A stretch of 64,000 nucleotides of DNA from Streptomyces noursei (GTDB taxonomy: Bacteria > Actinomycetota > Actinomycetes > Streptomycetales > Streptomycetaceae). The notes below the pieces were generated by a model. That model saw only the letters and a program-made list of their open reading frames with translations. It was not told the DNA's origin and did not search any database. Every line of letters begins with the position of its first letter. Position 1 is the first letter of the stretch. Where the stretch lies: the NCBI RefSeq assembly GCF_016917755.1, contig NZ_CP070326.1, forward strand, positions 5,642,001 through 5,706,000, in the 5' to 3' direction. The position numbers were made by a program, and so were the translations under genes. Below are positions 6,816 to 14,591 of the stretch, piece by piece.

Positions 6816-7008
6816 CAATGGGAAATGCTGCGGGAGGCGCACCCGCCGCCCCGTCCCTAGACTTCTGAAAGGCGAGCGACGGCCTTCACGCAGGCGGGCG
6901 ACGCGCGCCGGCCACACCGTCGGCGGCCCGCCGACATCCGGCCCGACGTGCGACGACGACCGGCGGGACAGGCGGCCGGCCGGTGAGATCCCCGAGGGGC
7001 GGCACACC

Positions 7009-7428
7009 ATGGAATGGAAGCTCGCGCTGGTGCCGATTCCGGTGAGCGACGTGGAACGCGCGAAGCAGTTCTACAACGAGCGGGTCGGCTTCGCCGTCGA
7101 TTTCGACATCCGGCTCGACGACGGCGTGCGGATCGTCCAGCTGACCCCGCCCGGCTCGGACTGCTCGATCGTCCTGGGGGCGGGCGACGGGGTGACGCCG
7201 GTGCGCCCCGGCTCGGTGCAGGGGGTGCAGCTGGTGGTGCCCGATGTGGCCGCGGCCCGCGGCGAGTTGCTCGCCCGCGGGGTGCCGGTCGGCCCCGTGC
7301 AGCACGTGGAGAACGGGGCGCTCACCGACGGCCCCGGCGGGGCGTGGAACTCGTTCGTCTACTTCAGCGACCCGGACGGGAACGGCTGGGCCGTGCAGGA
7401 GGGCCCAGCGGACCCGGCCGACCGGTGA
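7009..7428 (+). CDS. VOC-family glyoxalase/bleomycin-resistance-like protein
   Basis: 139 residues. The two beta-alpha-beta modules are visible: LALVPIPVSDVERAKQFYNE at the N-terminus, and QGVQLVVPDVAAARGELLAR in the second half, ending in FSDPDGNGWAVQE, which supplies the typical Glu metal ligand. The start MEWKLALVPIPV is well placed, with GAGGGG 9 bases upstream. Members include lyases, isomerases and drug-binding proteins; the substrate here is unknown. It is intact, unlike the glyoxalase gene beyond the tetR gene. Confidence 0.9.
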   Translation: MEWKLALVPIPVSDVERAKQFYNERVGFAVDFDIRLDDGVRIVQLTPPGSDCSIVLGAGDGVTPVRPGSVQGVQLVVPDVAAARGELLARGVPVGPVQHVENGALTDGPGGAWNSFVYFSDPDGNGWAVQEGPADPADR

Positions 7429-7490
7429 TGACGGCGATGACGGCGATGACGGTGATGACGGTGATGGCGGTGATGACGGTGATGGCCGGC
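7426..7490. repeat. 9-bp tandem repeat (TGATGACGG units)
   Basis: Seven consecutive 9-base units of the form (T/C)GATG(A/G)CGG begin at the stop codon of the VOC gene and fill the space before the convergent hxlR gene. No reading frame was assigned. Confidence 0.9.
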
Positions 7491-7506
7491 GCGTCGCCGG
7501 CCGGGA

Positions 7507-7881
7507 TCAGACCGCGTCCGGATGGCGCTGCCCGTGGGTGGCCTCCAGGTGGGCCATGTGCTGCCGGCCCCAGGCGCCCAGCGGGGTCAGCGCCTCGTTG
7601 AGCGATGTACCGAGCCCGGTCAGCGCGTACTCGACCTTCGGGGGGACCTGCGCGAACACCTCGCGGTGGACGATGCCGTCGGCCTCCAGCTCGCGGAGCT
7701 GCTGGGCGAGCACCTTCTCGCTGATCCCCGGCAGTTCCCGGCGCAACTGGCCGAACCGCCGCGGGCCCTGGGCGAGCGCCCACAGGAGCAGCACCTTCCA
7801 CTTGCCGCCGATGACGTCCACGGCGGCGTCCAGCCCGCACTCGTAGGGGCCCTTCTGTCCGCCCACGCCAACCCCCTCCAC
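7507..7881 (-). CDS. HxlR-family transcriptional regulator
   Basis: 124 residues with the complete HxlR winged helix: CGLDAAVDVIGGKWKVLLLW, RFGQLRRELPGISEKVLAQQ, LRELEADGIVHREVF and VEYALTGLG. The Cys at residue ~15 (YECGL) sits where redox-sensing HxlR proteins carry their reactive Cys. It is likely a local repressor or activator of oxidative or electrophile stress genes. The neighbouring FMN reductase gene (8012-8581) is on the same strand upstream, so the two may be co-transcribed across a 130-base gap. Confidence 0.9.
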   Translation of the reverse strand: MEGVGVGGQKGPYECGLDAAVDVIGGKWKVLLLWALAQGPRRFGQLRRELPGISEKVLAQQLRELEADGIVHREVFAQVPPKVEYALTGLGTSLNEALTPLGAWGRQHMAHLEATHGQRHPDAV

Positions 7882-8011
7882 GTTCCCCGCAACGCCGGCG
7901 CGCCTGCTCGCGCACCCGCCTCAAGTATCGACGATCGCGCTGCGGTGCCCACGGCCGCGGCGGCCCGCCGGGAGCACCGCCGCGCCGTGAGGAACGCCCG
8001 GCCGGGTCGGC

Positions 8012-8581
8012 TCAGTTGCCGTACGGGCGGGCCGTGCGCGCCTCTCGCAGGGCCCGCGCCCACCAGGCCAGCTGGTTCAGCAGCGCGTCCGCGGCCCGGG
8101 CCGGCGGCTCCGGGTCGCGCAGCTGCCCCTGGTCGTCGAAGGGGCCGCCGGTGAGCGCGAAGCTGACCGTTTCGCGCACCGTCGTGGCGTGCAACTCGGC
8201 GAACACCAGCCGCAGTTGCTCGACCGCGCGCAGACCGCCGGAGATCCCGCCGTAGGAGACGAAGCCGACCGGCTTGGCCTGCCACTCGGCGCGCAGCAGG
8301 TCGATGGCGTGCTTGAGCGGGGCCGGGAAGGAGTGGTTGTACTCCGGCGTGATCACGGCGAACGCGTCCGCCTGCTCCACGCGCTTGGCGTACGCGATGA
8401 ACTCCGCGCTCCCGTGCCGGAGTTCGTAGGGCCGGACGGCGCCCAGATCGATGACGTCGACCGTCAGGTGCGGGTGGGCGGCGCTGATGTGCCGGGTGAA
8501 CCACTCGGTGATGACCGGGGCGAACCGGCCCTCCCGGGTGCTGGCGACGATCACGGCGAGGGTGTAGCGCTCTGCGGACAT
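8012..8581 (-). CDS. NADPH-dependent FMN reductase (flavodoxin-like)
   Basis: 189 residues. The FMN phosphate loop is VIVASTREGRFAPVITEWF at the N-terminus, and the isoalloxazine-side motif is FAVITPEYNHSFPAPLKHAI. FVSYGGISGG is the third conserved motif. Such proteins reduce quinones or chromate, or supply FMNH2. An 18-bp SoxR-like box lies in a 19-base promoter spacer 48 bases upstream, which fits the known SoxR regulon type of Streptomyces (reductases induced by redox-active metabolites). Confidence 0.92.
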   Translation of the reverse strand: MSAERYTLAVIVASTREGRFAPVITEWFTRHISAAHPHLTVDVIDLGAVRPYELRHGSAEFIAYAKRVEQADAFAVITPEYNHSFPAPLKHAIDLLRAEWQAKPVGFVSYGGISGGLRAVEQLRLVFAELHATTVRETVSFALTGGPFDDQGQLRDPEPPARAADALLNQLAWWARALREARTARPYGN

Positions 8582-8620
8582 GTCAGGCCCTTCGTGGCGG
8601 AGTGGAGTGCAACGGCCACG

Positions 8621-8651
8621 ACGTTAAAACCTCAATCAAACATGAGGTCAA
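8621..8651 (-). promoter_or_regulatory. SoxR-like promoter and operator
   Basis: On the minus strand, -35 TTGACC (8646-8651) and -10 TAACGT (8621-8626) have 19 bases between them. Within the spacer is CCTCATGTTTGATTGAGG (8630-8647), the same length and outer arms as the SoxR box CCTCAAGTTAACTTGAGG. A MerR-family SoxR, encoded elsewhere, is the probable activator. Confidence 0.75.
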
Positions 8652-8690
8652 GCGGCGGGGGCGAGCAAACACGGCCCGCCCCCGGGGCCG

Positions 8691-9122
8691 TCACTCCGCG
8701 CCGAACAGCTCCAGCAACTCCGTCTTCTGGAACATCCGCGCCGTCTCGATCGCCGACGGCGCACCGGCCGCCGGATCGGCACCGTGCGCCAGCAGGACCT
8801 TCACGACCTCGTCCGCCCCCTTGAACACCGCACCGGCAAGGGGAGTCTGCCCCCGGTCGTTGGCGCGATCGACGTCCCCGCCGCGCTGCAACAGGGCCTC
8901 CACGGTGGCCGGGTGCCCGTGGTAGGCGGCGAGCATCACCAGGGAGTCGCCCCTGTCGTTCGTCAGGTTGGCGGGCACGCCCGCGTCCACATAGGCGGCG
9001 ACGGTGTCGGTGTCACCATGCCGCGCCAGGTCGAACACCTTGGCCGCGAGCTGCAGCACCTCGGGGTCGTGCGCGTGCTCGATCGCCTCGGGCCCCTGCG
9101 GCTCGGAATTCGCGTCACTCAT
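8691..9122 (-). CDS. Ankyrin-repeat protein
   Basis: 143 residues from the ATG at 9122, chosen because AGGAGG lies 9 bases upstream; an upstream in-frame start at 9158 has no such site. At least three ankyrin repeats are visible: VFDLARHGDTDTVAAYVDAG, LTNDRGDSLVMLAAYHGHP and RANDRGQTPLAGAVFKGAD. It is cytoplasmic and probably a protein-protein adaptor. No signal peptide or catalytic domain. Confidence 0.9.
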   Translation of the reverse strand: MSDANSEPQGPEAIEHAHDPEVLQLAAKVFDLARHGDTDTVAAYVDAGVPANLTNDRGDSLVMLAAYHGHPATVEALLQRGGDVDRANDRGQTPLAGAVFKGADEVVKVLLAHGADPAAGAPSAIETARMFQKTELLELFGAE

Positions 9123-9303
9123 GGTCGCCGGCCTCCTGCTGTGGTGGTGAGTAGCCATTACGGATGCACCGCCACTTTAGGTTTTCCCGGCCCCCTGCGT
9201 GACGGATGCGGGGGTGCGGATTCCGCCGGGTCCGCCCGGGCGCGGGAGTCGGACCGCCGTGGGGCACCCACCGACCGGCCCGGCCCGGCCCGAGGACCGG
9301 CAC

Positions 9304-9325
9304 GGGCGGCGCAGGAGCGCCGCCC
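9304..9325. terminator. Hairpin downstream of the asparaginase gene
   Basis: Perfect 9-bp stem GGGCGGCGC / GCGCCGCCC with a 4-base loop, 33 bases past the asparaginase stop on the minus strand. Confidence 0.5.
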
Positions 9326-9357
9326 GGAACCACCACGTGGGACGCCGCGGAGCCCGC

Positions 9358-10392
9358 TCAGAAGGCCGCCCGAACCTCCCCCACCCGGCTCCCGCCCCCG
9401 TGCAGCGGCACATCCTCGATCCGCGCGAGCACCGCGTCCTCGACGCCCATCCCGCGCAGCACACGGGCCAGAACGGGCCCCAGCGTGCGCCCCGCGCCGT
9501 CGTCGATCTTGAAGGCCAGCGCCCGCCCGTCCGGCAGGGCCAGCGCCTGCACCGCCTCGGCGCCCATCTTGGAGAGGGTGCCGGGAAGGGCCCGCATCAG
9601 CCAGGTGTCCGGCCGGCGGGTGCCCGCGACGTACTCCGGGTGCGCCCGCATCGCGTCCGCCACGCGCCGCTCGGGCGTCCCCGGCTCGGCGAGCACGAAG
9701 TGGCGATAGGCCCGCGCCAGCCCGGTCAGCGACAGCGACATCAGCGGCGCCCCGCAGCCGTCGGTGCCGATGTGGGCGACGTCCTCGCCGCCCGCCGTGC
9801 GGACGACGTCCAGGATCAGCTGCTGGAGCGGGTGGTCCTGCGCCAGGTACGTCTCCAGCGGCCACCCGTTCAGCGCGCAGGCCGCGAGCATCGCGGTGTG
9901 CTTGCCGGAGCAGTTCATGGTGAGCGGGTCGCGGACGTTGCCGGCGGCGAGGTAGTGCTCCGCCTCCTGCGGGTCCAGCGGCAGGTCCGGCGGCGTCTGC
10001 AGCAGCTCCGCGGAGAGCCCGTGCTCGGCGAGCATGGTCCGCACCAGGTCGAGGTGGAACGCCTCGCCGGAGTGGCTCGCCGCGGCCAGCGCCAACCGCT
10101 CCCCGGAGAGGTCCAGGCCCGCCCGCAGGATCGCCGCCGCCTGCATCGGCTTGTTCGTCGAACGCGGGAAGACCGGCGCCGCGACGTCACCGAGGGCCTG
10201 CTCGACACTCCCGTCGGCCGCCAGCACCACCAGCGAGCCCCGGTGCCGGCCCTCGACGAAGCCGGAGCGGACGACCTCGGCGAGCACCGGCGACGGCACC
10301 GGACCGACCGGTGTCCCGGGCGCCGCCGCGGACGACGACTGCTCGGGTATCGGGGTGGGCGAGGACGAGGACGAGGTCTTCGACGAGGTCAA
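9358..10392 (-). CDS. L-asparaginase II (PF06089 type)
   Basis: 344 residues. It belongs to the actinobacterial/Rhizobium-type asparaginase II family, unrelated to the E. coli enzymes. Conserved blocks are VVRSGFVEGRHRGSLVVL, FPRSTNKPMQAAAILRAG (the STNKPMQ nucleophile region), NCSGKHTAMLAACALNGWP and IGTDGCGAPLMSLSL. It hydrolyses asparagine to aspartate and ammonia. The first ~30 residues are Ser/Pro-rich and probably not part of the fold. Its start lies 52 bases after the rsiG stop on the same strand, so read-through from rsiG is possible. Confidence 0.93.
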   Translation of the reverse strand: MTSSKTSSSSSPTPIPEQSSSAAAPGTPVGPVPSPVLAEVVRSGFVEGRHRGSLVVLAADGSVEQALGDVAAPVFPRSTNKPMQAAAILRAGLDLSGERLALAAASHSGEAFHLDLVRTMLAEHGLSAELLQTPPDLPLDPQEAEHYLAAGNVRDPLTMNCSGKHTAMLAACALNGWPLETYLAQDHPLQQLILDVVRTAGGEDVAHIGTDGCGAPLMSLSLTGLARAYRHFVLAEPGTPERRVADAMRAHPEYVAGTRRPDTWLMRALPGTLSKMGAEAVQALALPDGRALAFKIDDGAGRTLGPVLARVLRGMGVEDAVLARIEDVPLHGGGSRVGEVRAAF

Positions 10393-10444
10393 GGCCGGCC
10401 TTCCGGGGGACGGGGACCCGCTCCCGGAGGCGGCTTGTGGCCGT

Positions 10445-11203
10445 TCAGGAGAGCAGGTCGTCTACTTGGGCTTCGCCTTCACGGTACCTGCGTGCGATTT
10501 CCGCACTGCAATCGTCGGTCGTGCGCTGCAGGGACTGACGGCGCTGCGAGATCTGCCGCTCGTAGCGGATCAGCCGCGCCATCGCGTCGTGCAGCTCCTC
10601 GTCCGTACGGGCCGTGAGGTCCGACAGCTCGACCTCGCCGAGCATCTCGTCGGCGAGCCGGCGGTACTCCTCGCTGTGCGGGGTGCCGAGCGTCACATGC
10701 CGGGCGGACGAGCGCTGGCGCGACGGGAGGTCGGTGAGGATCTCGGGCAGCCGGTCCAGCAGCGGCGAGTGCGGCCCGGTGCGGCGGGCGATCTCGGCGC
10801 GGAGGATGTCGATCCGGCCCTGGAGCAGCCGCCGCAGATAGCTGAGGTCGGCCTCCTCCTGCTGGCAGTCGCGGCGCACCACGCGCAGTTCGGGCAGGCT
10901 CAGGCCGGACAGCTCCGGTGGGCCGGCCGGACGGAAGCGGTCGCGCTGCTGCGGGGGGCGGGCGGTCTGTGCCTGGCCTGCCTGGAGCATGGGGTCATCC
11001 TTGGTACGGGCGGGCTCGACGGGAGCCGGCGCCGGGGTGGTGGTCAGGGACTGCGGGGCCTCCGGGGCGGTCGAGGTCTCCGGGACGACCGGTCTGGGAG
11101 GCCCGGACGGCGGGACGGGGCGGGCCGGCGGCGGGCCGCCGACGGGTGCCGTACGGGCGGTTGGCACGGGGCCGGGAGTCTGGCCGGCGCCGAGTGTGGT
11201 CAT
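10445..11203 (-). CDS. rsiG: RsiG, c-di-GMP-controlled anti-sigma factor of WhiG
   Basis: 252 residues. Two copies of the c-di-GMP-binding pattern E(x3)S(x2)R(x3)Q(x3)D are exact: Glu117, Ser121, Arg124, Gln128, Asp132, and Glu215, Ser219, Arg222, Gln226, Asp230. These lie on the two helices of the antiparallel coiled coil that binds a c-di-GMP dimer and holds sigma WhiG, delaying sporulation. The C-terminus CSAEIARRYREGEAQVDDLL is also characteristic. The first ~90 residues are Pro/Thr-rich and disordered, so the true start could be the Met at residue 72. Confidence 0.92.
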   Translation of the reverse strand: MTTLGAGQTPGPVPTARTAPVGGPPPARPVPPSGPPRPVVPETSTAPEAPQSLTTTPAPAPVEPARTKDDPMLQAGQAQTARPPQQRDRFRPAGPPELSGLSLPELRVVRRDCQQEEADLSYLRRLLQGRIDILRAEIARRTGPHSPLLDRLPEILTDLPSRQRSSARHVTLGTPHSEEYRRLADEMLGEVELSDLTARTDEELHDAMARLIRYERQISQRRQSLQRTTDDCSAEIARRYREGEAQVDDLLS

Positions 11204-11377
11204 GAATCGTTCCGTCCCCTCGTCCGGTGCCGCGTCCAGGGCATGTTGTCCGTGAAACGCACCGCGTGCACGCATCGTGCCACTCTGTGCGGCCCGTGTG
11301 CAGTGCCATGGCACTCGAACGGCCCTCGTGGGGGTACCCGGGCCGCGGCGTCGGGGCGGCCCGGCATGATGGCGGGT

Positions 11378-11803
11378 ATGCGAGCTGTGGTGCAGAGGGT
11401 GAACGGCGCACGCGTCGAGGTGGCGGGCGAGACGGTCGGCGAGATCGTCGGGGAGGGGCTGTGCGCCCTGGTGGGAGTCACGCACGACGACACCCCGGAG
11501 AAGGCCGCGCAGCTCGCCCGGAAGCTGTGGTCGGTGCGGATCCTGCAGGGCGAGAAGTCCTGTTCGGACAACGGGGCGCCGCTCCTGGTGATCAGCCAGT
11601 TCACTCTCTACGGTGACGCGCGCAAGGGCCGTCGTCCCACCTGGCAGGCGGCTGCGCCGGGCCCGGTCGCCGAGCCGCTGGTCGACGAGGTGGTCGCCCG
11701 GCTGCGGGCGTTGGGCGCACAGGTGGAGACCGGACGGTTCGGCGCGGACATGAAGGTGTCGCTGACGAACGACGGGCCGTTCACGGTGCTGCTGGAGGTC
11801 TGA
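11378..11803 (+). CDS. dtd: D-aminoacyl-tRNA deacylase
   Basis: 141 residues, full length. It removes D-amino acids (and glycine mischarged on tRNA-Ala) from tRNA. The active-site motifs are SQFTLYGDARKGRRPTW and the Gly-cisPro motif in TNDGPFTVLLEV. The N-terminus MRAVVQRVNGARVEVAGETV is standard. A CATGAT hexamer 7 bases before the ATG and the absence of a Shine-Dalgarno suggest a leaderless message. It is divergent from rsiG. Confidence 0.97.
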   Translation: MRAVVQRVNGARVEVAGETVGEIVGEGLCALVGVTHDDTPEKAAQLARKLWSVRILQGEKSCSDNGAPLLVISQFTLYGDARKGRRPTWQAAAPGPVAEPLVDEVVARLRALGAQVETGRFGADMKVSLTNDGPFTVLLEV

Positions 11804-11896
11804 ACGGCTCCTGGGCGCTCCCAAGGGGGGAGGGGAACGGATCCCCTAGGGGACGCGAAGGCCCCCTGCGGGGCCACAACGCGGCGGGCCCGGACG

Positions 11897-11980
11897 CGCA
11901 TTCCCGGGGCGCATTCCCTGGCACGAATTCCCTGGCACGGATTCCCGGGGGCGCATTCCCGGACATGCATTCCAGGGGCG
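11897..11980. repeat. Degenerate ~15-bp tandem repeats
   Basis: Six units of the form GCGCATTCCCGGGG / CGAATTCCCTGGCA repeat across the gap between the convergent dtd and ygfZ genes. An inverted motif GGCCCCCTGCGGGGCC precedes them at ~11863. No gene was found here. Confidence 0.8.
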
Positions 11981-12039
11981 CCTCACCGGGTGGGGCACGA
12001 GACGGCCCACCCCGTAGGGCGCCCCCGTGCGCCCCGCTC

Positions 12040-13020
12040 CTACGGTTCGACCACGACCTCCTGGGCCGCCGCCGTGCTGCCCGCGAGCAGCACGGCGTCG
12101 GTCGGGACGTTGCGCTTGACCAGGGCCAGGGCGATCGGGCCGAGTTCGTGGTGGCGGGCCGAGGTGGTGATGAAGCCCAGCTGGCGGCCCTCCTCGCCGT
12201 CCGCGGCCAGCCGGACCGGCGTCCCGTGCGGCGGGAGGTGGACCTCGCTGCCGTCGAGGTGGAGGAAGACCAGGCGGCGCGGCGGCTTGCCGAGGTTCTG
12301 GACCCGGGCGACGGTCTCCTGGCCGCGGTAGCAGCCCTTCTGGAGGTGGACCGCGCCGCCGATCCAGCCGACCTCGTGCGGGATGGTGCGGTGGTCGGTC
12401 TCCAGGCCGAGCCGCGGGCGGTGCGCCTCGACGCGCAGCGCCTCCAGGGCGAGGATGCCGATCGCGGGGCCCCCGGCCGCGGCGAACGCCTCCAGCTCGG
12501 CGCGCGGCAGGAACAGGTCGCGGCCGTGCGGGGTCTCCCGCACGACGGTGCCCTCGGGGGCCTCGACGATGGAGCCGGCCGGGAGGTGGACGACGGCGAA
12601 GTCGTCGGTGCGGTCGGCGACCTCGACCCGGTAGAAGAACTTCATGCTCTCCAGGTAGGCGATCAGCGCCTCCTGTTTGCCGGGCTCGGTGTGCAACCAG
12701 GTCGTCTCGCCGTCGTCGACCAGGTAGAGCGCGTGCTCGACGTGGCCGTTCGCGGAGAGGATCAGGGCCTCGGTGGCCTGGCCGGGCGGGAGTTCGCTGA
12801 CGTGCTGGGTCAGCAGCAGATGCAGCCAGCTCAGCCGCTCGGGGCCGCTGACGGTCACCACGCCGCGGTGCGAGAGGTCCACGAAGCCGGATCCGTCGGC
12901 GAGGGCACGTTGCTCCCGGAACAAGTCGCCGTAGTGCGCGGCGACGCCTTCGTCGGGGGCCTCGGCGGGGACGGCGCCGGGCAGCGACAGCAGAGGGCTG
13001 GCGGATGAATGTCGCAGCAT
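12040..13020 (-). CDS. ygfZ: Folate-binding protein YgfZ (GcvT-like)
   Basis: 326 residues. The signature KGCYRGQE (about residue 227), with the conserved Cys, identifies the YgfZ family, which supports Fe-S cluster enzymes through a tetrahydrofolate-dependent role. The fold resembles GcvT: FVDLSHRGVVTVSGPERLSWL in the N-terminal half and a C-terminal barrel (GRQLGFITTSARHHELGPIALAL). A TAGGCT hexamer 6 bases before the ATG suggests leaderless transcription. It follows nur on the same strand with a 30-base gap. Confidence 0.95.
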   Translation of the reverse strand: MLRHSSASPLLSLPGAVPAEAPDEGVAAHYGDLFREQRALADGSGFVDLSHRGVVTVSGPERLSWLHLLLTQHVSELPPGQATEALILSANGHVEHALYLVDDGETTWLHTEPGKQEALIAYLESMKFFYRVEVADRTDDFAVVHLPAGSIVEAPEGTVVRETPHGRDLFLPRAELEAFAAAGGPAIGILALEALRVEAHRPRLGLETDHRTIPHEVGWIGGAVHLQKGCYRGQETVARVQNLGKPPRRLVFLHLDGSEVHLPPHGTPVRLAADGEEGRQLGFITTSARHHELGPIALALVKRNVPTDAVLLAGSTAAAQEVVVEP

Positions 13021-13050
13021 GGGGCCAGCCTACGACCAGTAGGCGGCGTG

Positions 13051-13506
13051 CTACCCGTTCCCCTCGGCCGTACCGCCGCCCTGCGCGGCCCGGGCCGCGC
13101 AGCCCGTGCACCGGCCGAAGATCGCGAAGTGCTTCATGTCGGTCTCGAAGCCGAACTGCTTGCGGAGGGTGGCCGCGAACGGCGCGGCGACCGACAGGTC
13201 CGCCTCGATGACGTCGGTGCAGTCCCGGCACACCAGGTGGATGTGGTGGTGGCGGTCGGCGAGGTGGTAGGTGGGCGCGCCGTGCCCGAGGTGGGCGTGG
13301 CTGACCAGCTCCAGCTCTTCGAGGAGTTCCAGGGTGCGGTAGACGGTGGAGATGTTGATGCCGCCGGCGGTCTTGCGCACCTCGGTGAGGATGTCGTCCG
13401 GGGTGGCGTGCTCCAGCCTGTCCACCGCCTCCAGCACGAGTTGTCGCTGCGGGGTCAGGCGGTATCCGCGCCTGCGGAGGTCGCTCTGCCAGTCGGTGGT
13501 CACCAC
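13051..13506 (-). CDS. nur: Nur, nickel-responsive Fur-family regulator
   Basis: 151 residues, nearly identical in pattern to Streptomyces Nur: the winged helix LRRRGYRLTPQRQLVLEAVD and INISTVYRTLELLEELELVS, then the metal domain APTYHLADRHHHIHLVCRDC and KHFAIFGRCTGC. The His-rich run and the C-terminal Cys pair supply metal ligands. Nur represses nickel uptake and the Fe-superoxide dismutase when nickel is available. The start is GTG, with TACACT 6 bases upstream (13513-13518), so nur has its own leaderless promoter in the 21-base gap after btuF. A different Fur subfamily (Zur or Mur) is less likely from the sequence. Confidence 0.85.
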   Translation of the reverse strand: MVTTDWQSDLRRRGYRLTPQRQLVLEAVDRLEHATPDDILTEVRKTAGGINISTVYRTLELLEELELVSHAHLGHGAPTYHLADRHHHIHLVCRDCTDVIEADLSVAAPFAATLRKQFGFETDMKHFAIFGRCTGCAARAAQGGGTAEGNG

Positions 13507-13527
13507 ACGGCCAGTGTAGGAGGGCGG

Positions 13528-14565
13528 TCAGTCGGTGCGCACGCCCCGCAGATAACGGGCGAGGTCGCTGATGGCGGTGGGATTGCGGGGGCTTTCGACG
13601 AGTTCGGCGTAATCCATCACGTAGATGCGGTGGTGTTTGATCGCCGAGACGCCGGCGATCGGGGCGTAGGACTCCAGGAACGCCTTCTTCTGCGCGGCGG
13701 AGGTGTCGCCGTAGTTGTTGATGACGATGACGTCGGGGTCGCGGGCGACGACGGTCTCCCAGCCGACGGTGGTCCAGGAGTCCTTGAGGTCCTTCATGAC
13801 GTGGTCGCCGCCGGCCTTGGTGATGATGTCGTGCGGGGCGGCGTACTTGCCGGAGGTCAGCGGCTTGTCGCGGCCGTCGTCGTAGAGGAAGACGGTGGGG
13901 CGGTGGGCGGGGGTCCTGGCGGCGGCGTCGGCGACCTGCTTCTGGTACGCGCGGATCAGGGCCTGGGCGCGGTCCTCGACGTCGAAGATCTTTCCGAGGG
14001 TGGTGAGGTCGGTGTAGAGCGCCTCCAGGGGCGGCATCACGCCGCGGGCGCCGGCGCCGCTGCCGTTGTGGCAGGACTCGGTCAGGACGTAGGAGCCGAC
14101 GCCGAGCTTCCCGAGGGCGGCGGGGGTCAGGCCGTTGCCCTCGCCGAAGCCGTAGTTCCAGCCGGCGAAGACCAGGTCGGCCTTGGCGTCCAGGGCCATC
14201 TCCTTGGTGAGGGCCTTCTTCGACAGCCAGGGGACCTTGTCGTAGGCGGCCTTCCAGGGGACCTTGGTGAGGTCGCCCTTGTCGTCGGGCATGGCGTAAC
14301 CGGCCATCCGGTCCTCCAGGCCCAGCGCGAACATGATCTCGGTGATGCCGACGTCGTTGGTGACCACGCGGCGCGGGGCGTGCGGGTAGGTGGTCCGGGT
14401 GCCGCAGTTGGTGACGGTGACGGGGTAGTGCCCCAAGGCGTGCTCGTCGGTGCCGTGGGTCGGGTCGGCGACGTGGGCGCCGCAGCCGGTGACGGCCAGG
14501 GCCAGGGCGGCGAGCAGGGCGGCGGGGCGCAGGGCGCGGCGGGCGGGGCGCGGGGCGTGAGGCAT
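13528..14565 (-). CDS. btuF: Cobalamin ABC transporter substrate-binding lipoprotein
   Basis: 345 residues. The signal peptide ends at a lipobox (LAVTGC, Cys at ~residue 27), so it is tethered outside the membrane. The periplasmic-binding-protein fold type III is shown by APRRVVTNDVGITEIMFALG, then ADLVFAGWNYGFGEGN and VIVINNYGDTSAAQKK. It forms one unit with the upstream ATPase and permease, and the operon begins with a cobalamin riboswitch, so the ligand is most likely vitamin B12 or a corrinoid. Without the riboswitch one would have guessed an Fe-siderophore. Confidence 0.88.
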   Translation of the reverse strand: MPHAPRPARRALRPAALLAALALAVTGCGAHVADPTHGTDEHALGHYPVTVTNCGTRTTYPHAPRRVVTNDVGITEIMFALGLEDRMAGYAMPDDKGDLTKVPWKAAYDKVPWLSKKALTKEMALDAKADLVFAGWNYGFGEGNGLTPAALGKLGVGSYVLTESCHNGSGAGARGVMPPLEALYTDLTTLGKIFDVEDRAQALIRAYQKQVADAAARTPAHRPTVFLYDDGRDKPLTSGKYAAPHDIITKAGGDHVMKDLKDSWTTVGWETVVARDPDVIVINNYGDTSAAQKKAFLESYAPIAGVSAIKHHRIYVMDYAELVESPRNPTAISDLARYLRGVRTD

Positions 14566-14591
14566 GGGGTTCGGGTTCCTCGGGAGCGGGC

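Noticed and set aside
9179..9250. A tRNA-like GC-rich stretch downstream of the ankyrin gene start
   Set aside because: No T-loop (GTTCRANYC), no anticodon arm pattern, on either strand.
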